Below, in pieces: positions 50,104-60,952 of a stretch of 63,009 nucleotides of DNA. This stretch comes from Acanthamoeba castellanii str. Neff. Lineage: Eukaryota; Discosea; Longamoebia; Acanthamoebidae. The notes below the pieces were generated by a model, which was not told the DNA's origin, made no database searches, and saw only the letters and a list, made by a program, of their open reading frames with translations. The stretch spans positions 218,590 through 281,598 of the forward strand of contig NW_004457638.1 in NCBI RefSeq assembly GCF_000313135.1. Reading direction: 5' to 3'. The translations under genes and the position numbers were made by a program. The first letter of the stretch is position 1. The number at the start of each line of letters is the position of its first letter.

Positions 50104-53100
50104 TCAGAGGCAAATCGCTCGGGCTCGGTTCCTGGCGAGGGCCAGTCGGATGGCGACCAGTTCGTCGTCGGAGATGTTCTTCGTGTACCTGCCCGGGGCA
50201 CACACAACATGCGAGATAATGTGAGCATGTGGGCGAGAGGACGCGAAGAAGAACACGACACACACGCACCCTTTGCTGTAGTGGGCCGAGGTGATATCCT
50301 CCAGCGAGGCCATGAGCAACTCGGTTTGATAGAAGTCAAACAGAACAGGCGTGGCTGGCGAAGATGAGATGAGAAGAATACTCAGACGAGGGTACTCATG
50401 CGAGAGCGAGAGAAGAGAGAAGTGGTGTGAGAGAGAGAGAGAGGGAGGGAGGGAGAGGGAGTACCTTCGAGCAGTGGAACGACTTCGCGAAGGAGTCGGA
50501 TCCAGTAGCGGCGAGGAGCCAGGTTTTTTGGAGATCACCTCCACAGTCAATTCCGCAACCGCACGCCAGTTCTTTTGCTGCAGAGGCATACGAGGTATTT
50601 GGATGAGTCCCATGTTTGTGCGCGCGCGGTGGTGCGTTTGTGGTGGTGAATGCGACAAGGGAGAAAGTGTGGTACCTCTTTGAAGATGTTGAGATCTCTG
50701 ACCTTGCTCAAGAACACCAACCGCTCGGAGAAGATGAAATCCTTGTCCAACTGCTCGACCACCGCCGTGACCTCATCGGCGTTGATGCTCTTGCCCTGGT
50801 AGTAATCGTCCACCAGCTTGTTCGCCACTTGCGACAATCGGCTCTGAGATGGAGAGTCAGACGCCGCACGCAACACACAACACGAACACGATCAAGGCGA
50901 CGTACGTGGTGAGCAGCTCGCAAGAACCACTGGATCGAAGCTCCGTATCTCCTTTCCCGGTACTTCTGCATGCCCATGATCTATCGCCATCCAGAAAGTG
51001 AAACACGGGTTTAATGTTCTGATGGAGGCCATCATGAGAGACTAAGCCAACGGGGAAGTACCATGTAGAGGAGCTTGGCTTGGTCGACCAGGTTGTGCTG
51101 CCCGCACACGGCAAGCGCCTTGTACGCCTGGAGCCGGAGAAGAGTGAGGAGTGTGTCACAAATCACCAAATTACTCTCCACGCGCTTCGGCCACATACAT
51201 TCTGCGACGTGTGCCGTGTGTGTCGTGTCGTGCGGTGGAAAGTGGGGATCTGTGGCGAGATGAGGTGGAACACGAACCTGCTTTTCGGACTCGAGCGGGA
51301 TCTGTTCGAGCAGGTGTTTCATGTAGGCCGTGCCAAAGCTGGGGCAGAACGACAGGTAGTTCACCCCCAGGCGCCACATGCTCTGCAAAGCCAGTATGAA
51401 CATACATCACATCAGAAAAATGATAATCAAAGTACATAGCGATGCCTTAATAATACCTGAGTCTTGTTCGATGCTAGGAGCTCGTCTCGCACAAAGCCCA
51501 CGAGGAAGTATTCTCGCATGTTACCCCCCTCGCTACGAGCCAGCCAATGAGAATCATTTAGGAATGGTGAGCTCCAAGAAGGAAACCTGAAGAAAAACGA
51601 GGAAAACGAGCTCGCCAAAAGAAAAGAGGGACATGTACTCGAGTTGGACGTCTTCGATGAGGCCGGCGTGGGCGAGCAGGTCCGTCAGGTGAGCGGCGAA
51701 CCACCAGCGCAGGAGCTCCCAACTCTCCTTGACGGCCTCGTACGGCTCAAAGTTCATCACGTGGAGCAGGATCTGGTCGAAGGAGTCCTTCGCCGGGCTG
51801 AAGTGTCGGGTGGCCTGCTCGGTGAGGTATCTGTAGAGAGGGGGGGGATGATGAGTGATCATCATCAGCACGATCAGTTCTCTGGAGAAGAATGACACTG
51901 TGTGCGGTGGTGCGTGTGCGGTGGTGCGTGTTCTGGTAGCTCTCTCCGGTTGTTACGGACCTGAACTCAACGTTCTTGGTCGTGGGCTCGGCGTAGAGCA
52001 GCCTGGCCACGAGGAACTCCTGCCAGTTGCTGCTGAGATCTCGCAGGGCTCCCTCGTCTCCGCTGAGCAGCGTAAAGAGGGCCAGCAGGTCGTCGTCGCC
52101 CTTGGACTCCGCCTGGGCCTGCAGNGAGCTATAGAGATCGGACACACGACACACACGACGCACACGACACACGTGAGTCTCAGGCCACAGAGTCCATATA
52201 CGTCGCACGCCGTACCGGCAGTCGGCGCGCCACTGGTCCCAGTCGGCTTCGAACTGCATGAGGGACTCGCCCTCGCGGAGCACGGGCGTGTGCTTGAGCA
52301 GCACCTCGGTCTTGAGCCAGATGTTGTTCTTGGTGGACTTGGCCACACGTCGCTTCGTCTGTGTCTGCGTGCGTCTCTCCGAGTGGGCGTAGAGCAGCTC
52401 CAGCGCCTTCAGAATCTGGCCTCGCAGGACCAGTCTGGTACGGACCAGACCAAAGCAAAGCGAAGCGAAGAGGCAGTTTAGCTAATCAATCCGGGGTCTG
52501 CCGATTGCAGTGTACGTACTTGTAGAAGACGGGCCAGTAGCTGTCGTGCTGATCCGGGGCGGGCGAGGAGACTGACGGCGGACATTGAAGCAATGTGAGG
52601 AATGGAGGATTAGGCCGGTCGCCAATGGCAGTGTCGATACTGCCGCTCACCTGCAGCGGAGAGACGTACCTATTTCGCGGATGAGATAGTCCAGCTCCTC
52701 CTTGCTCTTTGTTTCGCCGTTGATGTTGACTGTTGTTTGTTTCGTTTGTTCGTTCACGGCAAAAAGAACCCGACAACAACAAAAGTAAGCAATCTAGCGA
52801 ACGCGACCGAAAGCGAAAAGCGAAAGCGAAAAGCGGGAAGTGGGAAGCGGGTGGGTGGCAAGTACCATCAAAGTGCTGCAGCCAGGTGACCAGGGGCTCC
52901 GTGATGACCGATTCGGGCTTCGAGGAGATGAAGAAGATGTCGCACAAGTGCCACACGATCTCCGCAATCTTCCACAAGGCCAGCTGCGAGCCTAGCTCCT
53001 CCCTCAGCTGCTCCGCCGATTTGTCTGCGCGCGCGACGGCCAGCAAGAAGAAGAGGAAAAAGAAGGAAAGGAAGGAAATTAGCAAACAGAGTAACCATCT

Positions 53101-54342
53101 GTGGAGGTTCGCTGCAAGCCGACGCGTACCGCTCTCGTCGTCCATCTCGACCTTGCCGTTGAGCCGTTCCAGCTTCCGCTGCAGATTGTTGATCAGGATA
53201 TTGATGACAACCCGGTAGTTCTTGCTGCTCTTCTTCGTCGCCTGGTCGTTCGCGAAAAAAGCGAAGGAGAAAGGAGCGCGCGTGAGATGGCGGACGAAGG
53301 AAAAGAGGTGAGGTGAGAGCTTGCACGTCACCTCGCGCATGAGTTCGGGCTTGTTGCTGAACTCGACAGCAAACTTCTGGAGCTCCAAGAAGACCGTGTG
53401 CGCCTCGCTGAACAACTGTGGTGCGACACCCCGAAAGGGTCGAGCGAATCGTCGACGTGGTAGTGATGAGCTGACATCAGAGTCTGATAGGAGTAGTCAA
53501 CTACGAAGGCCTAAACAGTACCTTGTGGGTCTCGGCCAACGGAGCCTCCAAGTTACCGGTCCATACCGAGTCGAGACCGAGAGCCTCTGGCTGCGGCTGC
53601 TTCTGCTTCTGCTTCTGCGACCATCGCAGGCAGCGAGCGTGAGAAAGCCGCACACGCGACACAAACGACACACATGCCACACGCGACACACGCGACACAC
53701 GCGACATACACGAGTCTGGTAGCGCGGTACCAGCTCGCGTTCGTTCCTCGGCTGCGTCTTCCAGAGGAGGAACTCGTTGCCGTGCCGACCCCAGCAGAAC
53801 CCGAGCCGCTTCCGCCCCTGCGCCATCATGGCATTGAGCTCCTGTGCGTCTTGGTCTTCATCGTCTTCTCCATGATCCATGCTGCCGTTCTGCTCCTCGG
53901 CTGGTGCTCCAAAAGGTCGGCGCGGCGCCGGCGCGGGTGCACCGAAGGGCGCACCACCGGCAGCAGCGGTGAAGGCGCTGGTGGCCGGTACGCCAAAGCC
54001 GCCGAAGCCCGAGGTGGTGGCTGCAGCTCCCGAGCTCGGGGTGGTGGAAGCGCCGAACGCGCCAAAGCCGCTCGAGGCGAAGGATGATGTGGATGGTTGA
54101 TCAACGCTGGCAGATGGGAAACTGAATGCAGATGACGCAGATCCAGAGGCGGAGAGGCTGAAGAGAGAGGTGCCGCCGAGAGCGCTCGACCCAGCGCCAA
54201 AGAGGGAAGTGGAAGGAGGAGGTGTGGAGGATGTGGAGGCGGGGGTAGCGCTGCTTCCAAATGAAAACGCATGGCTGCCGCTGCCCGAACCGGCTCCCGA
54301 ATCGCTAGGCCCTCCTCCGAATCCCGATCCGAATGGGAACAT
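50104..54342 (-). CDS. NUP85: Nucleoporin Nup85 with FG-rich N-terminus
   Basis: This is a scaffold subunit of the Y (Nup107-160) complex of the nuclear pore. The minus-strand start is MFPFGSGFGGG (54342); an upstream TTG is not used. The first exon carries about ten FG dipeptides (SFG, LFG, GFGAFG, GFGGFG, PFGAP) before RKRLGFCWGRHGNEFLLW, which matches the usual Nup85 N-terminus. Nup85 landmarks follow: SKNYRVVINILINNL, ALWKIAEIVWHLCDIFFI, DQHDSYWPVFYK, RWWFAAHLTDLLAHAGLI, SEGGNMREYFLVGFVRDELL and SMWRLGVNYLSFCPSFG. The last exon ends LVAIRLALARNRARAICL. The FG-rich part and the scaffold start are in one uninterrupted exon. An ambiguous base lies at 52125. Confidence 0.9.
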
Positions 54343-54499
54343 GGCGCTCAGAATCAACGGCTCCGAATCTCGGGAAATGAATGCAAATGCAATTGCAGCC
54401 GCTCGAACGATGAAGTCCAGCTGCGATCAAAAAGAGCGGGAAATAACAATGAGGCAGAGAGAAAACGAAGTGGAAAATAGATTTTCTTCAAGTAGAGGC

Positions 54500-55026
54500 T
54501 CACTCGTTGTAGGGAAGGCCATCAGCAGGATCTTGGGCCAAGATGCGGTCGTGTAGGAGTGCCTTGTCTTCCTTGTCCACCAGCGAACCCGAGTCATGTC
54601 GTGGCTGAGGCGTCTCTCTCAACTCCTCCAGCACTCCACCGCTGAGCTGCTTCTTGAAGTGTCTGCAGAACATCAACACCAGCGCATCAGACCAAAACAA
54701 GTCTCGCGCAAGTAGAGGAACCCCAAGATGAACGCGTGTTGGTGGAGTACGAACCTTACGTCGCCATGCATTTGGCCGAGCTCTCTGGACTCGATGTCGT
54801 CGGGGAGGGCGCCGATGGCATAGGACTGGTCTCGCAAGGCCTCGTCTTCTTCTGTCTGCAGGAGGTCCGCGTCCTCCCCCTTGCCCGCCGCTTGGAACGA
54901 CGGCGGTGTGTACTTGGGGTCGGTCGTGCTCGGGTGGATCGGCTTCACACCTTTGCCCTGGTCGCTTCGGTGGAGAGGGTTCTCGAACGAGGCAGGCCTC
55001 AACACCTTTCCTTGCTTCTTGCTCAT
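54500..55026 (-). CDS. Small hypothetical protein 1
   Basis: Two minus-strand exons give about 144 residues. The first (from the ATG at 55026) begins MSKKQGKVLRPASFENPLHR and ends RELGQMHGDVR. The GT at the AAG|GTTCGT donor joins in phase to HFKKQLSGGVLEELRETPQPRH, and the protein stops after DPADGLPYNE. The product is polar, rich in Lys, Glu and Asp, without a membrane segment or signal peptide. No family was recognised. Its 3' end is 158 bp from the Nup85 start on the same strand. Confidence 0.7.
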
Positions 55027-55427
55027 AACTGCTGCTTGTGTAGTGTTGCTGCTGTTGTTGTTGTTGTTACCAGCTAGTCCATAAAAATGGTTGTAAGCAA
55101 CACACCTGGTCAAGGTTTTATAGGTTGGCGTCAAGGTGGATGTTGTGCGGGGGGGGGGGCACCAAGCTTGTCGTCGAGGCCTTGGCTGACCCCAACCGAA
55201 ATCTCACCAGAACCAGTTCAGCTCCAAGGCGAAGAACTAATGACAGCCGGAGAACGGAACCGAACACGACATGCGCGGCTCGCTCGAGCAAAGTCCAACG
55301 AACACCACAACATGCAACACAAACAGACCGCAGCATACACGAAGAGCACACGCCACAATAAGCCTGTAGAACTCCTTTACTTACGTTTGCTTGCGTTACA
55401 CAGCCGCCAGTAGGATGTGTGGTTTGT
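55027..55427. other. Intergenic stretch, no gene seen
   Basis: This 401 bp stretch lies between two minus-strand hypothetical genes and presumably holds the promoter of hypothetical protein 1. It has a homopolymer run of G near 55146-55158. No convincing ORF, tRNA or repeat was found. Confidence 0.5.
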
Positions 55428-56034
55428 TCATTGATCGTTGATGATGCCCAGCACGGTCTTCTCGTCCCGGTGCCGCGTTCCCTTGACGCTGTGTGTGTAT
55501 GTGTGTTGTGAGTACAGCATAAAGCGACACGGTGAAAAATTGGGGCAACATGAGCGACGTGGAAGAGAACGTACGTGCTCTTGTAGGGGTAGAACGTTTC
55601 GTTGCTGGCATCGTGGCCATAGCTTTCATCCACCGGGTGCGCGGTATGAGTCCAGGTCGGCACTATCACCGTGGTGACTGGAGATCGTACGATGATTTGA
55701 AGTGATTTAAATTGTCATTAAAATGTGCGAGATTCAAGGAAAGCAGGGGGGGGAAGAGAGAGGAGATTAAAGTACCGGAGCCGTAGATTCGGGGTGAGAG
55801 GGCAAGCTGCTTGGTCTTGCCGGCCCAGGTCTTCCAGATGCGGAAGTTGGTGCGCTGGCGCAGAAGCAATCTCGCCCGCGACGGCTGCATTTGACGTTCC
55901 GGCTGCAGGGGGTGGACGCCCCGCCAGTTCTGGCGCAGGGCGCCGGACATCCGCAGCACCTTCTGCGCGGTCGAGAAGCCCTGGCCCGCCTCGCCAATCG
56001 GCGTGGCCACCACTCCCTTCTTCACCATATTCAT
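55428..56034 (-). CDS. Small basic hypothetical protein 2
   Basis: Three minus-strand exons join in phase to give about 143 residues. Exon 1 (from 56034) begins MNMVKKGVVATPIGEAGQGF and is rich in Arg, Lys and Gln (NWRGVHPLQPERQ, RARLLLRQRTNFRIWKTWAGK), ending IYGSG. Exon 2 encodes VTTVIVPTWTHTAHPVDESYGHDASN and exon 3 ends EKTVLGIINDQ. Both donors are GTAC-type. The basic start would fit a mitochondrial or RNA-binding protein, but no family was recognised. Confidence 0.72.
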
Positions 56035-56491
56035 CTTGCTGGCTGGATTTTGATGATCTTAGAATAAAAGAAAAAAAGCAAAATAAGGAATCATTCCTTA
56101 GATGCCAGCATTATGACGTACAGAAAAGCTGCACGATGATCCTGCAGTTCTCTTGCAGCTTTCGAGCAACACAAATTCGGAACATTTCGTCAGAACCAAT
56201 GACGTCCGGTCAAACCAAGTCAACATTCCATTTCTCGGAATGTTTGAATTTTGATTCGCAAATCATGTTGTGCTTTTCAATAAGGCAACATGATTCGCCG
56301 GCCCTGTGCTTTCCCGGATTAAGCTGAAATTTCGCTTTGAAAAAGCGAAAAAGGCGGGAGCTTGTGGTGTTTGCTGACGAAGTTGGGTAGGCCTCTTTTT
56401 CTTCTTCACCAAGAGCCGAGCAGACGCGCCTCCCAGCGCCAAGCTAGCCAAGACCGGTCAATCGAAAAGAGAAAAGAAAAGCCCCAAAAAC
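56035..56491. promoter_or_regulatory. Divergent intergenic region
   Basis: This 457 bp stretch lies between the divergent starts of hypothetical protein 2 and the RING protein. It is AT-richer than its neighbours. An 8-bp inverted repeat (AACATTCC at 56222-56229, GGAATGTT at 56237-56244) is present. No coding signal was found. Confidence 0.45.
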
Positions 56492-58273
56492 ATGTCCCGC
56501 GGCACCACCACACGATCGACCAGCACGGCAACTGCAGTCCGTCGCAGCAGCCGGCTGGCGGCACGCACACCCACCACTGGCGACAATGACAGCACCGTGG
56601 CAGCGGCGGCCGCCACGTCACCAGCGCCGGCCAGAGCGACTCGGTCCCGCCAACGACAGCAGCCACTCAGCGCTCGCCGCCGGCGGACCACGAGTAGTAG
56701 TAGAGGCCGAGTGGTGGTGAGGAAGAGGCGGATTGAAGACGACGATGGCAGCGACTATGAAGCTGACAGGGAGGACAGACCACAGGCTGCCACGAGAAGA
56801 AGAAGGAGCAGCAAGCGGACAAGGCAGGACAAGGCCGAAGAAGAAGAAGAGGGCAAGGGAAAAGAGAAGGAGGAGGGCGAGGAGGTGGAGAAGGCGGCCA
56901 CGTCATCGACAACTGGCGACACGTCATCTGCCGAGCCCGCGGCAGCGGCAGCGCCGGACTGTTCGATCTGCTTCGACGCCATCACGGTGCAGGGGCGCCT
57001 CAACTCGTGCGAGCACCCTTTCTGCTTCGAGTGCATCTCCACCTGGGCCGAGAAGGCCAACGTGTGCCCCCTCTGCAAGCGCCGCTTCAACTCCATCACC
57101 AAGACCGCCGTACCTTCTCCATTTCTTTTTGTTTCTTTTCCATTTGTAGCAATTTTTATTTGGTGTAATTCATGTTTCTGTTTTTTTTTTGAATAATTAA
57201 TATTTAATAACAAACTTTTTTGGCAACAGTTGGGTGGCCCGCAGACGCCGAGCAGAAGCAAGCGCGCCGCGACATTGAGGAAGAGAGCTCCCGAGAAGGT
57301 CCGCGTGCGCAAGCGCGACTACCGCTTCACCGAATCAGATGAGGAGTTCTACTACCGCGAGTTCCTGGAAGGTCAGGAGGAGGAGGGTGATGAAGACCAG
57401 GCGGACGAAGACGCCGGCTTCATCGCGAGCGACGACGAGTGGTGGGGCCAGGACTTCCGGCCGGGCCTCATCTTTGAGCGCGTGCTGGCAGCGCGCGGTC
57501 GGTTCAACGCCATCCAGATCGACCTCGAGGAGGTCGTCATCTCCGATGATGATGATGGTGGTGCGTACGAAGAAGACGATGACCACAACGACGACTCCCT
57601 GCTCAGCCCCATCGAAGACCACGACACCAATGGCGATGGCGACGACGACGACTTCCAACGCCAGATCGAGGAGGCCACGCGGCTCTCGCTGCTCGACCAA
57701 GGCCCCGACCACCAGCCGCCGCAGGAATCGGTCGCGACCCGTCGCACGCGGTCGACCACACGCGCCGCCATGACCACCGCGCTGACCAGCCCATCGACCA
57801 CGGACGCCGCGCGCAGACGGCCGCGCGTGTCGATCATCGATCTCACGGGCCTGGGCGGCCCGGCCGACAACGACGCTGACGCGGTTGGCGATGGCGAGGG
57901 AGTAATCGAGCGGCCGGCGAGCCAACGACGACGCGGTCGGCGCAGGAGACTCGACTTTGCCGATGAAGGTGAGGAGGAGGAGCAAGACGGTGAGGAGGAG
58001 TTGGTGCCGAGTAGTAGACGGAGGCGGACGAGGAGACGCCTGGTGGTGGACATCGGTGAAGATGAAGAGGAGGAGCAGGCCACGACCACAACGACGACCA
58101 CCACAACGACCACCACTAGGACTACGCCCACGAGAAGAAGGAGAACAGCTGCTGGTGGGCGTGGCGGGAGGACTGGCAGGCGGAGGAGTGGCTCTTCCTC
58201 GACATCCTCCTCGTCCACTACATCGACATCAACGACCGACGATAGTTGGTTGAACGAGGAGGTCCTCAGCTGA
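56492..58273 (+). CDS. RING finger protein, putative E3 ligase
   Basis: Two exons (56492-57109 and 57230-58273) close in frame at 553 residues. The N-terminus is Arg/Ser/Thr-rich and basic, followed by an acidic coil. A C3HC4 RING follows at about residues 157-200, beginning CSICFDAI, with SCEHPFCFECISTW and CPLCKRRFNSI. After it come KVRVRKRDYRF, an acidic segment (DAGFIASDDEWW), and a tail of alternating Glu/Asp and Arg/Thr runs. The RING sequence and disordered charged tails resemble nuclear PHRF1/Topors-type ligases; substrate and partner are unknown. Confidence 0.88.
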
Positions 58274-58456
58274 AGAACGTTGTTTCGTGGTGCTCGGGCA
58301 AGGCGAGGTGGTTTGGCACCACGCTCGCACTTCCCAGACCTTCCAACAACATGTCACTGTTGATCTTTGTACCCTACATTTGCTGACGTCAGCACCATAA
58401 ATATCCATTGTTGATTTATAATAATTATTATCCATCTTTTGATTAATTGATCAACG

Positions 58457-60839
58457 ATGCGGAGGGTGGCGCCACGCCTGCGCATGGCCCTGCTGCCCTC
58501 ACGCTGCCCAGGGCAGATGATGAGCTGCCGCTACGCAGATGTACGAAGAGGGCTGAGCTCCGAGGCCGCTGGTGGGGTGGTGCGGGACGTGGAGGCGATG
58601 GCGGCCGACGAGGCGCTGAGCAGTCGGGCGCCGGGGCAGGTGCGGGTGGTGGTCGGCATGTCGGGCGGCGTGGACTCGTCTGTCACCGCCCTCCTCCTCA
58701 AGCGAAGGTGCGTCCTGCGGGGGGGGGATGCAGCCATTGGATCATTGTTGGCTGATGTTTGTGGGTCCCCAGAGGGTTCGACGTGCGGGGAGCCTACATG
58801 CTCAACTGGGATCCACAGGTGCGCACGCACGCACACGCACGCACACACGACACACGACACACGACACACGACACACACGGTGTTTTGCGGCGCGCAGGAG
58901 GAAGATGAACACGGGCGGTGTCGAGCAGACGAGGACTTTGCCGATGCGAAGAAGATCTGCACGCAGCTGCAGATTCCACTGCACAAGGTGCAACATTCGT
59001 GTCTTGCCGTGTGCCGTGTTGTGTGTGCCGTGTGCGGTGGTGCGTGCGCGTTTCTTGCGTGCGCGCGACTCACGCGCACCGTTGGACAAACCCAACCCAA
59101 GGTCGAGTTCATCAGGGAGTACTGGAGCGACGTGTTCACTCCGTCGATGGCGGCCTACGAGGCTGGGCACACGCCCAACCCGGACGTGATGTGCAACCGC
59201 GAGATCAAGTTCAAGCGCTTCCTGCACCTCTGCCAGTCACGATTCCAGGCCGACTACATCGCCACCGGTGCACAATCCATAATATTATCATTCTTTTTTT
59301 TTCTTTTTATTATTTCTTACTCTCTTATATTTATTGGATTTGATTTGTTGTTGATTATTTGATTTATTATTTGTTTGCCACGTACGACCAGGTCACTACG
59401 CGCGCATATGGCAGCAACACGATGGTCCGGCCTCGCCCTACATTCTTCGTTCCCTCGCCCTCACCGCTCTGCTGATGGCGACATCGTGTGCGTGTGCGTG
59501 TGCGTGTGCGTGTGGCGTGTGCGTGTGCGTGTGCGTGTGCGTGTGCGTGTGCGTTGGTACGGGATGGCAGGCAGGCTGTATCTGATGCGGGGAGCGGATG
59601 CCACGAAAGACCAGAGCTACTTCCTGAGCAACACAACTGGAGACGCGCTCAAGCGAACCTTATTCCCCGTCGGGCACTTGACCAAGACGTTCGTACCATG
59701 TGTGTCGTGTCATTTCGTGGGTCGTGTCGTGTCATGTCGCGTCGCGTGTGTCGTGTCGTGCCGTGCGTGTGTCGTTTGCTTTTGTGCGTTTTTGTTTGAC
59801 GCGCGTGTGGTGATGGCGTTTTCGAGAGAGTAGTGAAGTGAAAGAGATGGCCAAGGAGGCGGGCTGGGGCTGGCTCACGGAGAAGAAGAGCTCGGCGGGC
59901 ATCTGCTTCATCGGCAAGCGGAACTTTTCGCGTTTCGTCGACAAGTACATTCCGCCCACCGCCGGCTTCTTCCACTCCCTCGATGGGACAGTGCTGGGTA
60001 TGCGCGCGCGCACACACACACAACACACACACAACACACACACACACAGACACCAATGCCGATCGGCGCCTTTGTGGGTTTGTTGTGTGCAGGCAAGCAC
60101 GAGGGCATGACTAAGTACACGATTGGCCAGCGCGCCCGCATTCCGGGACGATTAGACGCCAACAAGTACGGCCTCTAATCGTTTTCCAGCCCAAACGCGT
60201 TCACTGACCACGACGCGTTCACTGACCACGACACGACAAGGCTGTATGTGGTAGATAAGAGCGTGGAGAATAATTCGGTGACTGTGGCGGAGGGCGCCGA
60301 CCACCCCGCGCTCCTCACTGACTCACTCTACGCTTCCGACGTCCATTGGATCTCGGGCACGCCCCAAGCCCTGCGGGTACACGCACGACACACGACACAC
60401 ACGACACACAGAGTGGTATATCTTTCGTTGAAAGCTGATTGACGGTCGCGCTAGGCGGGCGAGGCGCTGGCCTGCGAGTACCAGGTAGGCCACCTGCGGG
60501 CGCCGGCCCCGTGCCAAGTCGAGCCGCTCCAGCCCGCCAATGGCGAGGCGACTGACGCCGCTGGACAATACCGCGTTCAGTTCTCGATCGACCGCACTGG
60601 TACACTGCAGACCCAACCGCTTCTCAAGTCCCACCACGTAGGCCACTTCACTGACGTGTGAATGCTGTAATGCAAATGATGATGATTCTTCTTCTTAATT
60701 ATTATATAGGGGAGTGGCGCCGCATCAGGTGGTGGCGTTCTACCAAGGCCAGCTGTGCTTGGGAGGTGGGCTCATACAAAAGGCCGGACCCTCCTACTGG
60801 GACCAGCACAAACCTGTCCCCGCCCACTGGACAATCTAG
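58457..60839 (+). CDS. TRMU: tRNA-specific 2-thiouridylase (mitochondrial)
   Basis: This is the MnmA/MTU1 enzyme that thiolates U34 of mitochondrial tRNAs for Lys, Glu and Gln. The N-terminus ([20 protein letters not shown]) is Arg-rich like a mitochondrial presequence. The ATP-binding PP-loop is [19 protein letters not shown], and [13 protein letters not shown] follows. The first catalytic Cys lies in [12 protein letters not shown] (about 59178-59210) and the second in [13 protein letters not shown]. Further landmarks are [19 protein letters not shown] and [13 protein letters not shown], and the protein ends [20 protein letters not shown]. Several introns carry CA or GTGCGT repeats. Confidence 0.95.
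59483..59555. repeat. GTGTGC hexamer array in TRMU intron
   Basis: Tandem GTGTGC units lie in an intron of the TRMU gene, running almost to the next exon. Confidence 0.85.
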
Positions 60840-60952
60840 CCAGGCCATCTGTGTGTTCTACCAATTGCGATGCGACAAAGATAGTTCTATGCTGGCCCGC
60901 ATACTTGCTAAACATGCCAGTATGTTCATACGACATATGTGGTTGATATTCT

